The translations under genes and the position numbers were made by a program. 64,000 nucleotides of DNA, taken from Nocardia cyriacigeorgica. Lineage in GTDB: Bacteria > Actinomycetota > Actinomycetes > Mycobacteriales > Mycobacteriaceae. The stretch's first letter is position 1; each line of letters starts with the position of its first letter. The DNA lies in contig NZ_JAAGVC010000009.1 in NCBI RefSeq assembly GCF_010858045.1, forward strand, positions 1 through 64,000, written 5' to 3'. Of the stretch, positions 61,207 to 64,000 are shown piece by piece. The notes under the pieces were generated by a model. It searched no databases. It was not told where the DNA came from and saw only the letters and a list, made by a program, of their open reading frames with translations.

Positions 61207-61755
61207 ATGACAGTTGAGAGCGACGGAGGGGACGCCACTGTGGCAACGACGATGGTTGATGCCGACACCGATGCGGCCGACGTGACCGATGCCGAGGAAG
61301 CGCTCATCGAAGAGGGTGAGATCGCGGGCGACTACCTGGAGCAGTTGCTCGATGTGCTCGACTTCGACGGCGACATCGATCTGGACGTCGAGGGCGACCG
61401 CGCGGTCGTGAGTATCGACGGCGGCCGCGACCTGTCGAAGCTCGTCGGCCGCAACGGTGAGGTGCTCGACGCGTTGCAGGAGCTGACCCGCCTCGCCGTG
61501 CAGCAGGCGACCGGCGTGCGTAGCCGGCTCATGCTGGATGTCGCGGGTTGGCGGGCCAAGCGTCGGGAGGAGCTGAGCGCGCTCGGTACCGCTGCCGCCA
61601 AGCGGGTGCAGGAGACCGGCGCCCCCGAGTCGCTGGCTCCGATGACGCCGTTCGAGCGCAAGATCGTGCACGATGCCGTCGCCGCCATCGATGGTGTGGC
61701 GAGCGAGAGTGAAGGCGTGGAACCCAACCGGCACGTGGTTGTCGTTCCGGCTTGA
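61207..61755 (+). CDS. jag: Jag-like R3H/KH RNA-binding protein
   Basis: 182 residues from ATG 61207 with AAGGAAA upstream. An acidic N terminus, a KH-like domain (VVSIDGGRDLSKLVGRNGEV), and an R3H domain (PMTPFERKIVHDAVA ... RHVVVVPA). Homologues of KhpB/Jag bind RNA and are linked to cell-envelope control. Conserved after yidC. Confidence 0.92.
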   Translation: MTVESDGGDATVATTMVDADTDAADVTDAEEALIEEGEIAGDYLEQLLDVLDFDGDIDLDVEGDRAVVSIDGGRDLSKLVGRNGEVLDALQELTRLAVQQATGVRSRLMLDVAGWRAKRREELSALGTAAAKRVQETGAPESLAPMTPFERKIVHDAVAAIDGVASESEGVEPNRHVVVVPA

Positions 61756-61766
61756 CGGATAGACCG

Positions 61767-61794
61767 GCCCGCCCCGTGCGCTGACGGGGCGGGC
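61767..61794 (+). terminator. Terminator after jag
   Basis: A perfect 11-bp stem GCCCGCCCCGT/ACGGGGCGGGC with a 6-nt loop, 12 bp past the jag stop. Confidence 0.8.
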
Positions 61795-61805
61795 AATGGT
61801 TGGAT

Positions 61806-61834
61806 AGGGCCTCGGGTCTTCGGACCGGGGCCCT
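61806..61834 (+). terminator. Second hairpin after jag
   Basis: AGGGCC...GGTC-TTCG-GACC...GGCCCT, with bulges, followed by TTCG. A backup terminator just before rsmG. Confidence 0.6.
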
Positions 61835-61889
61835 TCGCCATATCTGGCCGACGGTGCCCGGCACCGATTTTCGATGACGCTCGGAAGGA

Positions 61890-61905
61890 TGTTTCACGTG
61901 GAACG
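61890..61905. promoter_or_regulatory. parS site overlapping the rsmG start
   Basis: TGTTTCACGTGGAACG, one base off the parS consensus. It covers the possible rsmG start codons ATG 61889 and GTG 61898. Confidence 0.8.
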
Positions 61906-62641
61906 AGATCTCGGCGGAGCGACCGAGTTGCCGGCCGAGCTGGAGCCGCCGGCGGTGGCCGCCACGGTCTTCGGTGACCGTCTCGAACTCGCCCGCCGCT
62001 ACTGTGCCGCCCTGGCGACCGCCGGCGTCGAGCGCGGCTTGATCGGTCCGCGTGAAGTTCCCCGGCTCTGGGACCGCCACATTCTGAATTGCGCTGTGAT
62101 CGGAGAGTTGATCGCTGAGGGCGCGTCGGTCGTCGATATCGGTAGCGGCGCCGGGCTGCCGGGCATTCCGCTGGCGATCGCCCGACCTGATCTGCGCATC
62201 ACCTTGGTGGAACCGCTGTTGCGCCGCACGATCTTTCTGAGTGAGTTCATCGAGGAGGCGGGCCTGGAGGTGGCCGTCGTCCGCGGCCGCGCAGAACAGT
62301 CCGGTGTGATCCACGAGGCCGGCGGAGCGGACGTGGTCACTTCGCGTGCGGTGGCCCCGCTGGCGAAACTGGCGCAATGGTCCCTCCCCCTCGTGCACGA
62401 GCACGGGCGCATGCTCGCGCTCAAAGGTGTCAGCGCGGCCGAGGAACTCGCCCGCGATGCCGACGCGCTCGCTCGGGCCGGCGCGGGTAAGGCAGAGGTG
62501 CTGGAGTGCGGCGTGGGCATCGTCGAAACGCCGACACTCGTCATCAGTGCCGAGCGCCTCCCCCGTTCCGAGCGACCGGCGAAGTCGCGTCCGGAGAAGT
62601 CTGCGCGTCGGGCGGCGCGGGCCGCCCGGAAGGCCAACTGA
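61898..62641 (+). CDS. rsmG: 16S rRNA (guanine527-N7)-methyltransferase RsmG
   Basis: 247 residues from GTG 61898, preferred because GGAAGG lies 7 nt upstream; ATG 61874 or 61889 would add a few residues. [20 protein letters not shown] and [20 protein letters not shown] are the SAM-binding motifs, and [20 protein letters not shown] the substrate region. It methylates G527 of 16S rRNA; loss gives low-level streptomycin resistance in relatives. The C terminus is basic. Confidence 0.94.
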   Translation: MERDLGGATELPAELEPPAVAATVFGDRLELARRYCAALATAGVERGLIGPREVPRLWDRHILNCAVIGELIAEGASVVDIGSGAGLPGIPLAIARPDLRITLVEPLLRRTIFLSEFIEEAGLEVAVVRGRAEQSGVIHEAGGADVVTSRAVAPLAKLAQWSLPLVHEHGRMLALKGVSAAEELARDADALARAGAGKAEVLECGVGIVETPTLVISAERLPRSERPAKSRPEKSARRAARAARKAN

Positions 62642-62957
62642 CCGTTTCCGGACGTCGATGTTTCACGGGAAACATGGTCCCGCGCACGCGAATGGTCACG
62701 GATCCGCGTGTCGTGCGCGCGTCACCGCGATTCAGCTTTCTTATCCCGCTCGGTGCTGGCAAGCTAATGGGCGTCGGGCGTGAGCGTTGGTGCCACGGAG
62801 GGATGTGGATGTCACAGCGGCAGAAGCTCCGCTCGGTCGATCGGGCGCCGCGGTCCCGGTTGAGCATCAAGTTCGATCCGACACGGCTTGTTTGAAGACA
62901 CGGCGCCGACGTTTTCTCGGGGCACGTGATCTGGAGTTCTCGCGTTAGGAGCTGTCT
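62642..62957. other. Gap upstream of parA with parS
   Basis: 316 bp with a parS site at 62659-62674 and no gene I can support. A short frame ending at 62895 is not convincing. The parA promoter is probably near 62900-62945 (the sequence GAAGACACGG ... TTTTCTCGGGG). Confidence 0.5.
62659..62674. promoter_or_regulatory. parS site
   Basis: TGTTTCACGGGAAACA, differing from the parS consensus at one central base while keeping the TGTTTC/GAAACA arms. Confidence 0.78.
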
Positions 62958-63965
62958 ATGTCGAGCGGTTCAGCGAATGTTTCACGGGAAACATCGCGAG
63001 TTCCGGGCATGCTGGATTCCAGCAATGCCGGTCCGGAAACTTTCGGAAGCACACCGTTCGGGCACATCTCCCCCAGTGAGACCCCGATCGCGGCGGAGGC
63101 GCACCGCGCGAGTCAGATACTGCATCCAGGAAAGGTGACAGTGCCGAAACCGCATGAGCAACGGATCATCACGATCGCTAACCAGAAGGGCGGCGTCGGC
63201 AAGACGACCACCGCGGTCAATCTGGCGGCCGCCCTGGCGCATCAGGGGATGAAGGTGCTCGTGATCGATCTCGACCCGCAGGGCAATGCCAGCACTGCGC
63301 TCGGGGTCGAACACCACTCGGGTGTGCCGTCGAGCTACGAACTGCTCATCGGCGAGATCTCGGTCAAAGACGCGATTCAGCAGAGCCCGCACAGTGAACG
63401 GCTGCTCTGCATTCCGGCCACCATCGACCTCGCCGGCGCCGAGATCGAATTGGTGTCCATGGTTGCGCGCGAGGGCAGGCTGAAGGCCGCCATCCAGGAA
63501 GCCAATATCTCCGGCTACGACATCGACTACGTGATGATCGACTGCCCGCCGTCGCTGGGTCTGCTGACGGTCAACGCGATGGTCGCGGCCAAGGAAGTGT
63601 TGATCCCCATCCAGTGCGAGTACTACGCACTCGAGGGTGTCGGTCAGCTGATCCGCAATATCGGGCTCGTCCAGTCGCACCTCAATCCCGAACTGCACGT
63701 CTCTACCGTGATCCTCACGATGTACGACGGTCGCACCAAACTCGCCGACCAGGTCGCCGAGGAGGTTCGCGGCCACTTCGGCGATGTGGTGCTGCGGTCG
63801 GTCATCCCGCGCAGCGTGAAGGTCTCGGAGGCGCCCGGCTACGGCATGACGGTGCTGGATTACGATCCCGGTTCGCGAGGGGCGATGAGCTACCTTGATG
63901 CCGGTCGGGAAATGGCGGCACGCGCGGCGGCGAAACGCGCGGCGGTCACCGAAGGTGCCCAGTGA
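62958..63965 (+). CDS. parA: Chromosome partitioning ATPase ParA
   Basis: 335 residues from ATG 62958 with AGGAG upstream. The deviant Walker A is IITIANQKGGVGKTTTAVNL; DYVMIDCPPSLGLLTVNAMV is the Walker B region; VIPRSVKVSEAPGYGMTVLD follows. The first 65 residues are a disordered extension. With ParB and parS it moves the origin. A parS site lies inside its own 5' coding end. Confidence 0.95.
   Translation: MSSGSANVSRETSRVPGMLDSSNAGPETFGSTPFGHISPSETPIAAEAHRASQILHPGKVTVPKPHEQRIITIANQKGGVGKTTTAVNLAAALAHQGMKVLVIDLDPQGNASTALGVEHHSGVPSSYELLIGEISVKDAIQQSPHSERLLCIPATIDLAGAEIELVSMVAREGRLKAAIQEANISGYDIDYVMIDCPPSLGLLTVNAMVAAKEVLIPIQCEYYALEGVGQLIRNIGLVQSHLNPELHVSTVILTMYDGRTKLADQVAEEVRGHFGDVVLRSVIPRSVKVSEAPGYGMTVLDYDPGSRGAMSYLDAGREMAARAAAKRAAVTEGAQ
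62978..62993. promoter_or_regulatory. parS site inside parA
   Basis: TGTTTCACGGGAAACA, identical to the site at 62659, within codons 7-12 of parA (reading NVSRET). Confidence 0.78.
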
Positions 63966-64000
63966 CGCAGGCCGAGCGGACCTGTGGCGGTGGAACGAGA
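63962..64000 (+). CDS. parB: ParB, N-terminal start only
   Basis: GTG 63962 overlaps the parA stop (GTGA) and reads VTQAERTCGGGTR to the end of the window. In this synteny parB follows parA, and ParB proteins often begin MTQA. Only 13 codons are visible. Confidence 0.6.
   Translation, partial: MTQAERTCGGGTR

Noticed and set aside
62506-62895. Frame overlapping the rsmG end and parS
   Set aside because: Starts inside rsmG, crosses the parS site and shows no domain; probably spurious.

Overview
The window is high-GC actinobacterial DNA covering the chromosomal replication origin with an intact-looking temperate siphovirus prophage beside it. The order, read right to left, is parB(start)-parA-rsmG-jag-yidC-yidD-rnpA-rpmH on the + strand, then dnaA-oriC-dnaN-recF-DUF721-gyrB-gyrA-DUF3566-tRNA-Ile-DLW39-tRNA-Ala on the - strand. 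This is the classical origin synteny of mycolic-acid actinobacteria. Protein details such as the very long DnaA linker and parA/parB followed by no plasmid genes fit a Nocardia-like organism (inference from gene order and sequence feel, no search was run).

Bases 1-44341 are a prophage of about 44.2 kb bounded by a perfect 121-bp direct repeat (1-121 and 44221-44341). The repeat carries the 3' end of tRNA-Ala(TGC), so the phage is inserted in that tRNA next to gyrA, roughly 12 kb from oriC. Almost all phage genes are on the - strand, so lytic transcription runs leftward from an immunity switch near 41.2 kb down to 4.4 kb. The order of expression is: Cro-like and excisionase-like regulators, small early proteins, WhiB, RecE/RecT-type recombination, initiator with a probable internal origin, zinc-finger and coiled-coil proteins, Dam methylase and RusA resolvase, a cluster of tiny proteins, HNH endonuclease, a P-loop protein, terminase, portal, ClpP-type protease/scaffold, decoration protein, capsid, connectors, tail tube, frameshifted tail chaperones, tape measure, minor tail proteins, three related collagen-like tail proteins, endolysin, two small membrane proteins and the last tail fibre proteins. 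The integrase operon sits next to the tRNA. The left end holds accessory genes: a DUF3800 protein, an XRE/TPR regulator, and a rightward operon of small proteins of unknown function.

The most interesting structures are: (i) an 11-base sequence TACCCAACAAC found just upstream of three phage start codons, with a relative at a fourth, usually right after a strong hairpin; (ii) an immunity region with leaderless regulator genes, paired operators and an SOS box controlling a third small HTH gene that runs antisense into the repressor gene; (iii) a hairpin- and palindrome-rich segment inside the initiator gene that looks like the phage origin; (iv) a tape-measure protein with five ~30-residue repeats and an M15-like peptidase domain; (v) CCTCGAGG-plus-DnaA-box units at exact 22-bp spacing in the chromosomal oriC; and (vi) a frameshifted alpha/beta hydrolase gene inserted between the DUF721 gene and gyrB.
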